From Desulforamulus ruminis DSM 2154 (GTDB taxonomy: Bacteria > Bacillota > Desulfotomaculia > Desulfotomaculales > Desulfotomaculaceae): DNA of 64,000 bases. Positions 50,444-58,097 of this stretch are shown in pieces. The DNA lies in assembly GCF_000215085.1 (NCBI RefSeq), contig NC_015589.1:3794120-3858119 (forward strand). Reading direction: 5' to 3'. The notes under the pieces were generated by a model. That model searched no databases. It had not been told where the DNA came from and saw only the letters and a program-made list of their open reading frames with translations. The translations under genes were made by a program, and so were the position numbers. The number at the start of each line of letters is the position of its first letter. Positions within the stretch are counted from its first letter, which is position 1.

Positions 50444-52282
50444 TTAATAAGTTAACTGAAGCTCTTGATTCGGTATAGGCCAGGGGTTAATGGTAACCGT
50501 GGCGGAGTCCCTGGCGCTTTGGCCCTTGCTGCTGGTGGCGTCGGCCTTGATTGTCACGGTCACCGGTTTTCCCCATAATCCCGTGGCTGGATAGGTGTAT
50601 TTAAAGGTGTGGGGGTTTTTTCCCCACCCCGCACTGAAGACTTTTTGATCGGTCTTTTTTACCGGGTCGATCTTCTGGTAGCCGTTATTCCAATACTGGT
50701 AGCCCACGCTTGTATCGGCCGTTTGGCCGCTTGCGCTCATGTTCATGGTGATGGTGGGCGGTGGCGGCGGGTCTTTTTCGCCATCGGCAGGCGGCGGCGG
50801 GGGCGGGTAGTCGGTGGTCACGGTGATGGTATAGGACCATTGTTTAAATGCATCCACTTTAGACGGTGCACTGATACTTATCTTTAGGCTGGATGACTCT
50901 TTATCCGGGGGAATGACCACCGCCAGGGGGTTGACGGTACAACTGTCCCGGTTATCGTCGTAGCTCCGTTCGTCGGAGGGTCTATCCCGGTCCGGGTTGA
51001 TTTCTACGGTTACGATGGCTGCATCACCCGGCATGGTAAAGGTCAGGGTGTCATCCAGGGATCCGATCAGGTCATAGTTGGAAATATCTTTCATGATCAC
51101 GCCGTTGACTTTCCACACCAGGCGGGTGGTGAGCAGTTCCCCGGTATCGTTATGGATTCTTGCCTTCACCGAGGCGGTCCCGCCAATCTGGGCTTCTTTG
51201 GTGTAGTCGATGATCTCCACCCAAAGGTTGTCCGTGGTTATCCAGGCTTCGTCCCGGTTGTTGGACCAGTCTTGGTCTTGATCAATATCTACCGGGTTGA
51301 TGCGGGCCAGGATTTTGCTCGGCTGATCCTGTACGGTGAAGGTATACCGGTAGGTTTTGCTTTCCCCGGGCTGAAAGGTGAGAAATCCATCCGGGTCCGG
51401 GGTGTCTTGCGGTTCAAGTGGTTCCAGGGTGATGGGGTATTCGACCCCGCTGACCACATGATGCAGCCGCAGCCAGGCTTTTTCCGGCTGGGGATGGTCC
51501 GGGTTGAGGGTATAGGTCACGGTGGAGGTGATTTTGTCTCCCGGTTCAACATTTTTGAACCGGTCCACTTCCAGGCTGACGGAAAAGTCAGGTATTTCGG
51601 TTTTTAATAAGGATAATGGGGGCAATGGAATGGTCAGGTAGCGCATCTGGCCTCCCACCAAACGAAACAGCCGTCCCATTCCGAATGTATATTCAGTGGG
51701 CGGCTGTAAAACGTGTACATATTGTTGCCATTGTTTTCCGTCTCGTTGGAACCGGATGTAGGGGTTGTAGTCCTTTAGGTTTTCAAAGCCCAGGTTAATG
51801 GATTCTAACAAATCCGGGTCGTTGTTGAAGGGGTTTTTAGGATCTAATGGCGGTTCCTTCATTGTATTAGTGACAAACTTTTGCACAGCAGGATTTCTCC
51901 ATGGCCTTAAAATCCAATTTGAACTATTGATATTAACAATGTCCGTGGTGTCGTTTCTAAAAAAGGTGTTCGTGTATTTTTCGCCATTCATAGTGTAGCC
52001 ATGATAGCGATACTGCTTGGTTATAGGATCAAAATCATTACTGCCGGGCGAAGCTTCCTGGGGGGCTCCATAGCTGAAAAGACTATTCTTTGACCAGTTT
52101 GCCTCGTTGATTGGTTTACCATCGGTGTTTTGAGAGAAGAAATAAGCAGCGCCGTCATTTTTAGCCCGAATGTCCTCATTGGCTTTATCCAATGCTTCTA
52201 TAATATTGGCCGGTTTTGCTATTGCAGAACCGGCCATACTAAATACAAATATTATTGTGAAAAGCAAGCTTATTTTACGCAT
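50444..52282 (-). CDS. Secreted adhesin-like protein, cassette 2 (Athe_2463-type)
   Basis: A 612-aa paralogue of the 46279 gene. The coding DNA from about 50444 to 51700 matches 46279-47535 at a constant offset of 4165 bp with only a few differences that I could see, while the N-terminal 200 codons differ at many positions (NPAVQKFVTNTMKEPPLD vs NVQNFVTNTMKEPSLD). Same signal peptide type and domains. Start overlaps the upstream stop by one base. Confidence 0.75.
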   Translation of the reverse strand: MRKISLLFTIIFVFSMAGSAIAKPANIIEALDKANEDIRAKNDGAAYFFSQNTDGKPINEANWSKNSLFSYGAPQEASPGSNDFDPITKQYRYHGYTMNGEKYTNTFFRNDTTDIVNINSSNWILRPWRNPAVQKFVTNTMKEPPLDPKNPFNNDPDLLESINLGFENLKDYNPYIRFQRDGKQWQQYVHVLQPPTEYTFGMGRLFRLVGGQMRYLTIPLPPLSLLKTEIPDFSVSLEVDRFKNVEPGDKITSTVTYTLNPDHPQPEKAWLRLHHVVSGVEYPITLEPLEPQDTPDPDGFLTFQPGESKTYRYTFTVQDQPSKILARINPVDIDQDQDWSNNRDEAWITTDNLWVEIIDYTKEAQIGGTASVKARIHNDTGELLTTRLVWKVNGVIMKDISNYDLIGSLDDTLTFTMPGDAAIVTVEINPDRDRPSDERSYDDNRDSCTVNPLAVVIPPDKESSSLKISISAPSKVDAFKQWSYTITVTTDYPPPPPPADGEKDPPPPPTITMNMSASGQTADTSVGYQYWNNGYQKIDPVKKTDQKVFSAGWGKNPHTFKYTYPATGLWGKPVTVTIKADATSSKGQSARDSATVTINPWPIPNQELQLTY

Positions 52283-53175
52283 TAATAAGCCCCCTTACTC
52301 CAAATAGTAATACTGGTTCGAGTACCACCATAGCTAGAAATAACCCATATAGTTTCGCCATTGGGTCCGGTAAATTTCTTGTCAAGAGCTGCGAGCTGTT
52401 GTGTTTTTGTCCTGGCCACGTCCACCACTTGTTTAGCAAACTCACTTCCGAACTTACTGGCCAAAATTTCTTCTGCTTCATCACACTGGGCCTGAACATC
52501 CCGGTTGGGAACGATGATAGCAAGATTTATTTCAACCTTATTTTCCTTATCATCATCGATTAAAATCTCAGTCTCGGGTTTCACAGGTACCGTAAAGCCG
52601 TTCAGGTTGTATGTCTCGCCTTGCTGCGGCTGCTGCTCCTGCAGATACTGCTTCACTGCCGAGACATCCGGCTTCTCCGTTCCTTCCGGATAACAGACCA
52701 CTAAACCGTCAATGAAGTCCACCTGGTAGCCCAGGGCCTCCGCCACAAACCGGGCTGGGAGATAAGTACGGGCGTTTTTCAGTTCCGGCGCCACATCCAT
52801 GGTCTTGGCCTGGTCGCCGGCCAGCAGTTCTTTCTTTCCGATGGTCAGCTCAGCGGACCGGCTGCCCAGCACCAGCTTTGCCTTGCTGGTCTCCGTATCC
52901 CAAAAAATGTTTTCATTGGTGACACCCAGGGCGTTACCCAGGAAGCGCACCGGGACGAAGGTTCTGTCCTGGCTGATGTACGGCGCGGCATCCATTTTCA
53001 CTCCGGGAGTTTGGCCATCCACAAAGTATTCGCCCCTGCCTTCAATGAAGACCACGCTTTTCACCAGGTTATTATTTTCGTACACGTTGACCTGTTCTTT
53101 CTGCTCGGCCAAAGCGCCGGTGGCCAGGGCCAGGGCCAAGCAGCCGGTCAAAAACCCAACTCCAATTTTTTTCAT
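52282..53175 (-). CDS. Copper amine oxidase N-domain protein, cassette 2
   Basis: A 297-aa paralogue of the 48124 gene, with the same signal peptide and stalk domain and a diverged C-terminus (EINLAIIVPNRDVQAQCDEA; IWVISSYGGTRTSITIW). Start ATG overlaps the AbrB-like gene by 4 nt, so here the cassette is led by a regulator gene, unlike copy 1. Confidence 0.8.
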   Translation of the reverse strand: MKKIGVGFLTGCLALALATGALAEQKEQVNVYENNNLVKSVVFIEGRGEYFVDGQTPGVKMDAAPYISQDRTFVPVRFLGNALGVTNENIFWDTETSKAKLVLGSRSAELTIGKKELLAGDQAKTMDVAPELKNARTYLPARFVAEALGYQVDFIDGLVVCYPEGTEKPDVSAVKQYLQEQQPQQGETYNLNGFTVPVKPETEILIDDDKENKVEINLAIIVPNRDVQAQCDEAEEILASKFGSEFAKQVVDVARTKTQQLAALDKKFTGPNGETIWVISSYGGTRTSITIWSKGAY

Positions 53176-53393
53176 CCAAAATCAGCTCCCTTTTCAATTT
53201 TACATCGTCCGGTACCACAGCAGTTAGGACAATCAATTTCATCATCACGAACCGCTTTTTTAATCAGTACACCTTGTTCATGAAGGAAATATTCTATTGT
53301 ATCCCCGACCGTTAACTGCAGGTAGAACCGTACTTCCGAAGGAACAGTTGTTTGATTTTTAGAAGTAATTGTCGAAGTTATTTTGTCTGCCAA
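53172..53393 (-). CDS. AbrB-like DNA-binding protein with zinc-knuckle tail
   Basis: A 73-aa protein: SpoVT/AbrB swapped-hairpin domain (about 4-48; TSTITSKNQTTVPSEVRFYL, GDTIEYFLHEQGVLIKK) followed by a tail with CPNCCGTGRC, a likely metal knuckle. Start TTG lies 9 nt after GAGAGGAG. It overlaps the next gene and lies behind a perfect palindrome (53411-53438), so it probably regulates its own operon. No toxin partner is attached. Confidence 0.8.
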   Translation of the reverse strand: MADKITSTITSKNQTTVPSEVRFYLQLTVGDTIEYFLHEQGVLIKKAVRDDEIDCPNCCGTGRCKIEKGADFG

Positions 53394-53410
53394 GTAAGTA
53401 TTCTCCTCTC

Positions 53411-53438
53411 TATGAGTAAGGAATTTTCCTTACTCATA
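53411..53438. promoter_or_regulatory. Palindrome upstream of the AbrB-like gene
   Basis: TATGAGTAAGGAA (53411-53423) and TTCCTTACTCATA (53426-53438) form a perfect 13-bp inverted repeat just before the ribosome-binding site of the AbrB-like gene, with TAAAAT nearby on minus. It is a likely operator for autorepression or a leader hairpin. Confidence 0.6.
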
Positions 53439-53507
53439 TTTTACTAAACCCTATTTTTTAATGCAAGAGGAGGTTGAATAATATTTAAATAAATAATTCA
53501 GTTTTCA

Positions 53508-53765
53508 CTAATATCTTTTTAAGAGATCGTGGTGGCCACAAACCAGAAGGAGCAATGTGTCCCCTGTTTGCTCATAAATGACCCTGATATCCTTATTCGC
53601 ATAAGCCTCCCATAGAGCAGTACCTTTAATTCGATGAACCTGCAAGGAGGGATGCCGGGGATTACTCTCAAGAAGTTGCAAAGTCTTAATGACTTGCTTT
53701 TTTTCCTTTGAATCAAGATGTAAAAATTCTTCTACAAACTTATCCGTTCTTAGTATTTTCGGCAT
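53508..53765 (-). CDS. RelE/ParE-family toxin
   Basis: An 85-aa protein of the RelE-like fold: LRTDKFVEEFLHLDSKEKKQ, LQVHRIKGTALWEAYANKDI, RVIYEQTGDTLLLLVCGHHD. RelE toxins cleave mRNA in the ribosome. The C-terminal HHD and Arg/Lys residues fit the YafQ/RelE group. It overlaps the antitoxin gene by 26 bp. Confidence 0.85.
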   Translation of the reverse strand: MPKILRTDKFVEEFLHLDSKEKKQVIKTLQLLESNPRHPSLQVHRIKGTALWEAYANKDIRVIYEQTGDTLLLLVCGHHDLLKRY

Positions 53766-54048
53766 CTTCTAACTCCTTTATCAAATCATCCATACTGCCG
53801 TGAGATTTAACACGTCCTTCCTCCAGATCCTTCAGACTCTGTTTTACTTTTTGTTGCCAAGCTTCGGTCCAAAAATAGTCTTGATCCTTATCATGCCAAT
53901 CTACCGGAGATATGCGTAGCTCTTTCTTTTCTTCATCAATCTCGATTTTAACGTAATCTCCTTCTTTAATTCCCAATTTTTTAGCAGGATTGTTTATGCT
54001 GATAATCATTCTTTTTTGTACTTGCTGAATCATCGCTTTGTTTTCCAT
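53740..54048 (-). CDS. AbrB/MazE-type antitoxin
   Basis: A 102-aa protein with an AbrB-like N-terminus (MIISINNPAKKLGIKEGDYV, KIEIDEEKKELRISPVDW) and a disordered acidic C-terminus (SMDDLIKELEDAENT), which would wrap the toxin. Upstream DNA (54049-54110) has short inverted repeats around CAGTAAAACTG, likely the operator. Confidence 0.85.
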   Translation of the reverse strand: MENKAMIQQVQKRMIISINNPAKKLGIKEGDYVKIEIDEEKKELRISPVDWHDKDQDYFWTEAWQQKVKQSLKDLEEGRVKSHGSMDDLIKELEDAENTKNG

Positions 54049-54202
54049 AACAAAACACCGCCTCGCTGTTTTTACAGTTTTACTGTTTTTCTGTATTCTA
54101 TCATTATTGGATAGCTATGTCCAGCAGATTAGTCCATTTTATGGAAATATTTTCAAACGACCTCCTTTTTGGTAAATCTTTTTATCCTTATAAAAATACA
54201 AA

Positions 54203-54220
54203 ACCGGCTTATTTGCCGGT
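54203..54220 (-). terminator. Terminator after vapC
   Basis: ACCGGC (54203-54208) pairs with GCCGGT (54215-54220). On minus it is followed by TTTTGTATTTTT. It directly follows the VapC-like gene. Confidence 0.8.
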
Positions 54221-54235
54221 AATGATGCGCTACAG

Positions 54236-54643
54236 TTAGCCTTGATCTTCTGCTAAATATGGATTAATGCTAACCAATCCTTCGATGAATCTAAAGTGCT
54301 TTTTATTCAGCGTAAACAGAACGGACTCATGGACCAGGGCTGTGGCTGCAATCAGGGCATCCATGGCATTTAACCCATGTGAAGCATGGTAGGTGGATAA
54401 CAGTTTTCCGGCTGCAGCTGCAATCTTTCGATCTACAGGAATGTGTTCAAAAATCTCCAATAAACTTCTGATCTTTTCATGACGTTCCTCTGAAATTCTA
54501 GGGGCCGATAAAAGTTCCATAATGGTAATCGTAGAAACGTATCCTTCATATACGCCGTTTTCAACGTGCCGAAGCTGCTCCTGGGCTTGTGGAAGTCGTT
54601 TTAAATGGTCAATGATAATATTGGTGTCAAAAATTACTTTCAT
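54236..54643 (-). CDS. vapC: VapC-like PIN-domain toxin
   Basis: A 135-aa PIN RNase. Acidic residues are in IFDTNIIIDHL (Asp5), TITIMELLSA (Glu43) and AMDALIAATAL (Asp near 95), all conserved. It cleaves tRNA or rRNA when free. It overlaps the VapB-like stop by one base. Confidence 0.9.
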   Translation of the reverse strand: MKVIFDTNIIIDHLKRLPQAQEQLRHVENGVYEGYVSTITIMELLSAPRISEERHEKIRSLLEIFEHIPVDRKIAAAAGKLLSTYHASHGLNAMDALIAATALVHESVLFTLNKKHFRFIEGLVSINPYLAEDQG

Positions 54644-54897
54644 CAGACATCAAACCTTCTTCCAGAATCCTTGCGGATCTGATTGACATGTTCCTTAAAA
54701 TCATAGTCTATATCTGACAAAAGTCCAAAAGTCTGTTCCACAATGCCTTTTTTAATTTTTGCCGGTCTGGTTTTAAGTATGATTCTCCCGTCTTCAACAG
54801 AAACGGCCAGGGTATCTCCCTCTTTTATGTTTAGCTTCTTTCTTGCTTCTGCGGGGATTACGATTTGCCCCTTTGAAGATATTTTGACAGTGTACAC
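54643..54897 (-). CDS. vapB: VapB/AbrB-like antitoxin
   Basis: An 84-aa AbrB-fold antitoxin (MYTVKISSKGQIVIPAEARK, LNIKEGDTLAVSVEDGRIIL) with a toxin-binding tail (LLSDIDYDFKEHVNQIRKD). It forms a standard pair with the following PIN gene. GAGGAGG precedes the start. Confidence 0.88.
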   Translation of the reverse strand: MYTVKISSKGQIVIPAEARKKLNIKEGDTLAVSVEDGRIILKTRPAKIKKGIVEQTFGLLSDIDYDFKEHVNQIRKDSGRRFDV

Positions 54898-54972
54898 GGC
54901 TTACCTCCTCTTACTCATCTTACATATTCTTATAATATAGTAAATAGAATACACTGTCAAAGGTGAGTTTTT

Positions 54973-55071
54973 TCATTCCTTATAAGCTACTAATTCTGAA
55001 ATATCCTCAATGACGATAATTGGTTCATCAGAGGGGATAAAAGAAGATAGGTTTTTCAGAGTTGTAGTCAT
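54973..55071 (-). pseudogene. Fragment of a second CpaF/TadA ATPase gene
   Basis: A 32-codon frame (ATG 55069-55071 to TGA 54973) reads TTTLKNLSSFIPSDEPIIVI then EDISEL. The intact CpaF at 41645 has TTTLNALSSFIPSDERIITI then EDAAEL directly after its Walker A. So this is the segment following Walker A of a second copy, cut at both ends. It shows that a tadA-like gene was once present or was copied here. Confidence 0.8.
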
Positions 55072-55334
55072 ACATTTTGGCATTAAAACGTGACCTCCTC
55101 TCAGAATAGAATTTAACTAGGATGACTTCAATTACTGATATCCTTGGGGTTATTGACTCATATCCCGAAGAAAATCCCCCTATAAAGCAAAAAACCAATC
55201 TATATAGATTGGTTTTATATGGTAAATATTTACTTATTGTCTCTTGACATTCGCAAATTATTTTCAGAAAATATAGGTGGAATACCATACTAAGTATACG
55301 GCTCGTGTGCCTCGATCTACCGGGGTTTTCCTAG

Positions 55335-55368
55335 AACCTCTGAAATTGCGCTAACAATTTCAGAGGTT
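55335..55368. terminator. Hairpin after the GGDEF gene
   Basis: AACCTCTGAAATTG (55335-55348) pairs with CAATTTCAGAGGTT (55355-55368), a perfect 14-bp stem. It lies 49 bp past the GGDEF stop. The T-run is better on plus. Confidence 0.65.
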
Positions 55369-55416
55369 TTCAATTACCCGCGATTAGTTAACGAAACAAC
55401 GAGGGTTAACAGGAGC

Positions 55417-56250
55417 TCAGCCGAAAACAGCCTTATTTCTCCCCGTCTCCTTTGCCTGATATAACGCTTGATCCGCCCTTTTAAATACTTTGTCCATCGA
55501 ATCCCCATTTACAAAAACCGTAGCGCCAAGGCTAATGGTAATGCTTAGTTGTAATTCACCTATTTCAATTGGTTTACTCGCCGCCATAAACCTTACTCTT
55601 TCAGCTAGATTAAGAGCTTGGCCTTTGCTGTTGAGTTTATCAGCCACGATAACAAATTCTTCTCCACCATATCTGGCAAGAATATCTCCCGGACGTATTC
55701 CCTCCCCTATTCGATGGGCCAGTGTTTTTAGTACCAGGTCCCCGGCATCATGGCCATAATTGTCATTCACCTTTTTAAAGTGATCTATGTCTAAAAAGAT
55801 TACTCCAAAAGGTTGTCCTCCCTTAATAAGAAATTCAACTTTATCCTCTAAAAATCGTCTGTTATAGACTTGTGTCAACGGGTCCTTGATGGATTGGGTC
55901 TTTGCATTATAAAACTTATCCGCCAGTGTTCCCAGCGTTTTCCTTTCTTTTTCAAGTTGGGAAATGATACTTATCTTTAAATGATTCATTCTGTCATTTA
56001 TTGAAGCAACGTCCTGAAACTGATAGCCTTCATTCCTTGTGGTATCCGGTGATTTGATGGACGCCATCAGGAGCGCACAGTCTTTTAAAAAAAGCTTCTT
56101 TAACACCAGCAAAAGAAGTATCTGGAGTAATAACAGCAGGAATCCAATACCAGCAATCCACTTGTTGTCCATAACAAATAGAACGGATGCACTGATTAAA
56201 GCTCCAATCCCTAAGAGAGCAAGTAAGTCAAATCCGTGTTTTAACTTCAT
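55417..56250 (-). CDS. Diguanylate cyclase (GGDEF protein) with two membrane helices
   Basis: A 277-aa protein with two N-terminal membrane helices (about 8-50), a linker helix and a complete GGDEF domain: DPLTQVYNRRFLED, IFLDIDHFKKVNDNYGHDAGD and active-site RYGGEEF (GGEEF 195-199). The inhibitory I-site RPGD (186-189) stands five residues before RYGGEEF. It should make c-di-GMP. It is 11 bp downstream of the CpaE-like gene. c-di-GMP often switches pilus assembly, and the HD-GYP protein at 23.6 kb could remove the signal. Confidence 0.92.
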   Translation of the reverse strand: MKLKHGFDLLALLGIGALISASVLFVMDNKWIAGIGFLLLLLQILLLLVLKKLFLKDCALLMASIKSPDTTRNEGYQFQDVASINDRMNHLKISIISQLEKERKTLGTLADKFYNAKTQSIKDPLTQVYNRRFLEDKVEFLIKGGQPFGVIFLDIDHFKKVNDNYGHDAGDLVLKTLAHRIGEGIRPGDILARYGGEEFVIVADKLNSKGQALNLAERVRFMAASKPIEIGELQLSITISLGATVFVNGDSMDKVFKRADQALYQAKETGRNKAVFG

Positions 56251-56261
56251 AATCAGCCACC

Positions 56262-58043
56262 TTAAGCTAAGGCCTGAAGCTCTTGTTCCCTACGACTCCA
56301 AAAATCTCCAAATGCCATTTTAATCTCCGGGCAGAATAGGGCTGCCGGTATACCATTTTTGATGCTTTCCAGGACTTCTTTGGTTCTCTCCGGGATCACT
56401 CCGTCGGCCTGTAAACCGGTGGCCTTTTCAGCATCCGAGACCCCTAGATAATCACTATCCACCACCCGGTTCACCAGTAGGCTGAACTTATTAAAGTCCA
56501 GGGAATTCTCCATTTTATCTAAGTCAGCCTGCATTTTAGTAAGATGGCTGAAATCAAGATCAGCAACCAGGATTACCTGCGAGGCGGTTTCGATGATTGC
56601 CTTTGTGAAGGGCTCCGCCATATTGCGGTATGTGTCGATAATAATTACATCAACTTCGTCACTTTCGTTAAGGGAATTTAGAATTCTAATCATGGACTTA
56701 AGACCTAAAAAAGGAGAATCACTAAACGGATCTTTGTTTAGCACATATAAATTAGACAACATCGGGTGCTGATAGGAACAAGTTAATGGATCGTCCGTTT
56801 CCATGGCGTCAATGATGCCCTTTTCATCCTGGGAGACATTGAGCCAGGTGTGTGTTGATTGCTGCAGTACCTCACCGTCCACCAGCACCACTCTAAAGCC
56901 CATCTGCGCCAGGGTTGTGGCCAAGTTTACCGCAATGAAAGTTTTACCGGTTGAAACGGGCGATACCACCGCTACAACCTTATCATTGACGGTTGTTTTT
57001 TTTCGCTTTAAGGCAATTTTTGATACTGAAATGCTTGACGATAGGTTCTTTACCATTTCTGTTCCGGCCCGGGCAAATTTACTAAGGGACCCTTCCCCCC
57101 CGTCTTCCTCTTCATCCGGCTCATCATCCGACAAGGAATACTCCTTCTCCGTGGCCCCCGTTGCTTTAAACAGCGTCTGCAGAATGGTGCCAATACTAAT
57201 TTCCCCTGTCAGCACCTCAACCTGGAGCTCTTTAATCCTTAACAAGGTTATGTCGGTGGAAGGCGTTTGGCCGGCAATGAAAATAATATTCTTGCTTACT
57301 TGCCGGACTTGGTACACTACCTCCAGGATGTCGATGTCTCCCGGCAGCAAAGGAGATAAGATCACCATACCGGGTTGGTATCTCTCGGTCATTGGTAATA
57401 AGCTTTCCCGGTTGTCAACCATTACCGTATGGCTGGATATTGAAGTGGCTATGGATTCGTTTATTGCTTCATCACCCGTAGCCAGAAGAATCGTATCGGT
57501 TGGCGGAGAATCATTAAGGCTGTTTCTACTTTTTAAACTCTGCTGCTTATTTGCCAATTTTGTTTTGATGCGTTTCTGTATTTGCAACTGGTTTTCAACT
57601 TGCCGACTTACTTCCTGGCTTACACTTTGTTGTTCCATGGCTGCACGTACCAACGCATTGGGGATATCTTTGGGAACCGCAGGGTTTTTTAATCTTTCTA
57701 TGATATCCCCTGGCGTAAGTTCATCAAAAACATAGTCATAAACCCCGTAGGGAACCAGCGATGTCACCAATTGCTTCGTTTTCTCCATGTCAAGAGAACC
57801 CGGAAGTACAACGACTCTAATTCCTTCTTCCCTCAATTTTTTAACCAGGGTAATTAAATCATACTCAGCATCGCCCTTTAACAGCCCCGAGAGAATGATG
57901 GTGTCGGCGTCCAATTCTTTGGCCACTTCGCTGAGAACGATGCGGTTTAGGCAAGTCCCTACCACTTCGATCCCCTGCTTAGGGATCATCTCTTTCAATA
58001 CACCATCCAACTCTTCATGACCGGTTGCTAACAAGACTTTCAT
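56262..58043 (-). CDS. CpaE-like ATPase with two receiver-like domains
   Basis: A 593-aa protein. It has two receiver-like alpha/beta domains (about 1-115, KVLLATGHEELDGVLKEM; and about 185-290, DTILLATGDEAINESI). An acidic linker (DDEPDEEEDGGE) leads to a MinD-like ATPase (about 350-590; AVVSPVSTGKTFIAVNLATT, VDVIIIDTYRN). The Walker A lacks the signature KGG lysine, as in other CpaE proteins. It probably positions a pilus or transfer machine. It is next to the GGDEF gene. ATG 58041-58043 lies 8 nt after GGAGG. Confidence 0.8.
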   Translation of the reverse strand: MKVLLATGHEELDGVLKEMIPKQGIEVVGTCLNRIVLSEVAKELDADTIILSGLLKGDAEYDLITLVKKLREEGIRVVVLPGSLDMEKTKQLVTSLVPYGVYDYVFDELTPGDIIERLKNPAVPKDIPNALVRAAMEQQSVSQEVSRQVENQLQIQKRIKTKLANKQQSLKSRNSLNDSPPTDTILLATGDEAINESIATSISSHTVMVDNRESLLPMTERYQPGMVILSPLLPGDIDILEVVYQVRQVSKNIIFIAGQTPSTDITLLRIKELQVEVLTGEISIGTILQTLFKATGATEKEYSLSDDEPDEEEDGGEGSLSKFARAGTEMVKNLSSSISVSKIALKRKKTTVNDKVVAVVSPVSTGKTFIAVNLATTLAQMGFRVVLVDGEVLQQSTHTWLNVSQDEKGIIDAMETDDPLTCSYQHPMLSNLYVLNKDPFSDSPFLGLKSMIRILNSLNESDEVDVIIIDTYRNMAEPFTKAIIETASQVILVADLDFSHLTKMQADLDKMENSLDFNKFSLLVNRVVDSDYLGVSDAEKATGLQADGVIPERTKEVLESIKNGIPAALFCPEIKMAFGDFWSRREQELQALA

Positions 58044-58062
58044 GAATGTCACCTCCAAATAT

Positions 58063-58091
58063 AAAGAGCCAGGTCCTATAACCTGACTCTT
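58063..58091 (-). terminator. Terminator of the transfer operon segment
   Basis: AAAGAGCCAGGT (58063-58074) pairs with ACCTGACTCTT (58081-58091), with one G-U type mismatch, just after the SLT/M23 gene on minus. Confidence 0.75.
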
Positions 58092-58097
58092 GCTTTT

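Larger units (their letters stand above)
54898..55416. other. Decayed region between vapB and the GGDEF gene
   Basis: A 519-bp stretch containing a cpaF relic (54973-55071), a palindrome AAAACCAATC-TATATA-GATTGGTTTT (55191-55216) and a hairpin at 55335-55368. It also has a GAGCCGTATAC-like string at about 55280-55320. No intact gene was found. It looks like a scar of rearrangement. Confidence 0.6.

Noticed and set aside
55270-55325. Group II intron domain V remnant (GAGCCGTATAC string on minus)
   Set aside because: The 34-nt domain V hairpin and tetraloop cannot be formed, and no intron-encoded reverse transcriptase is near.
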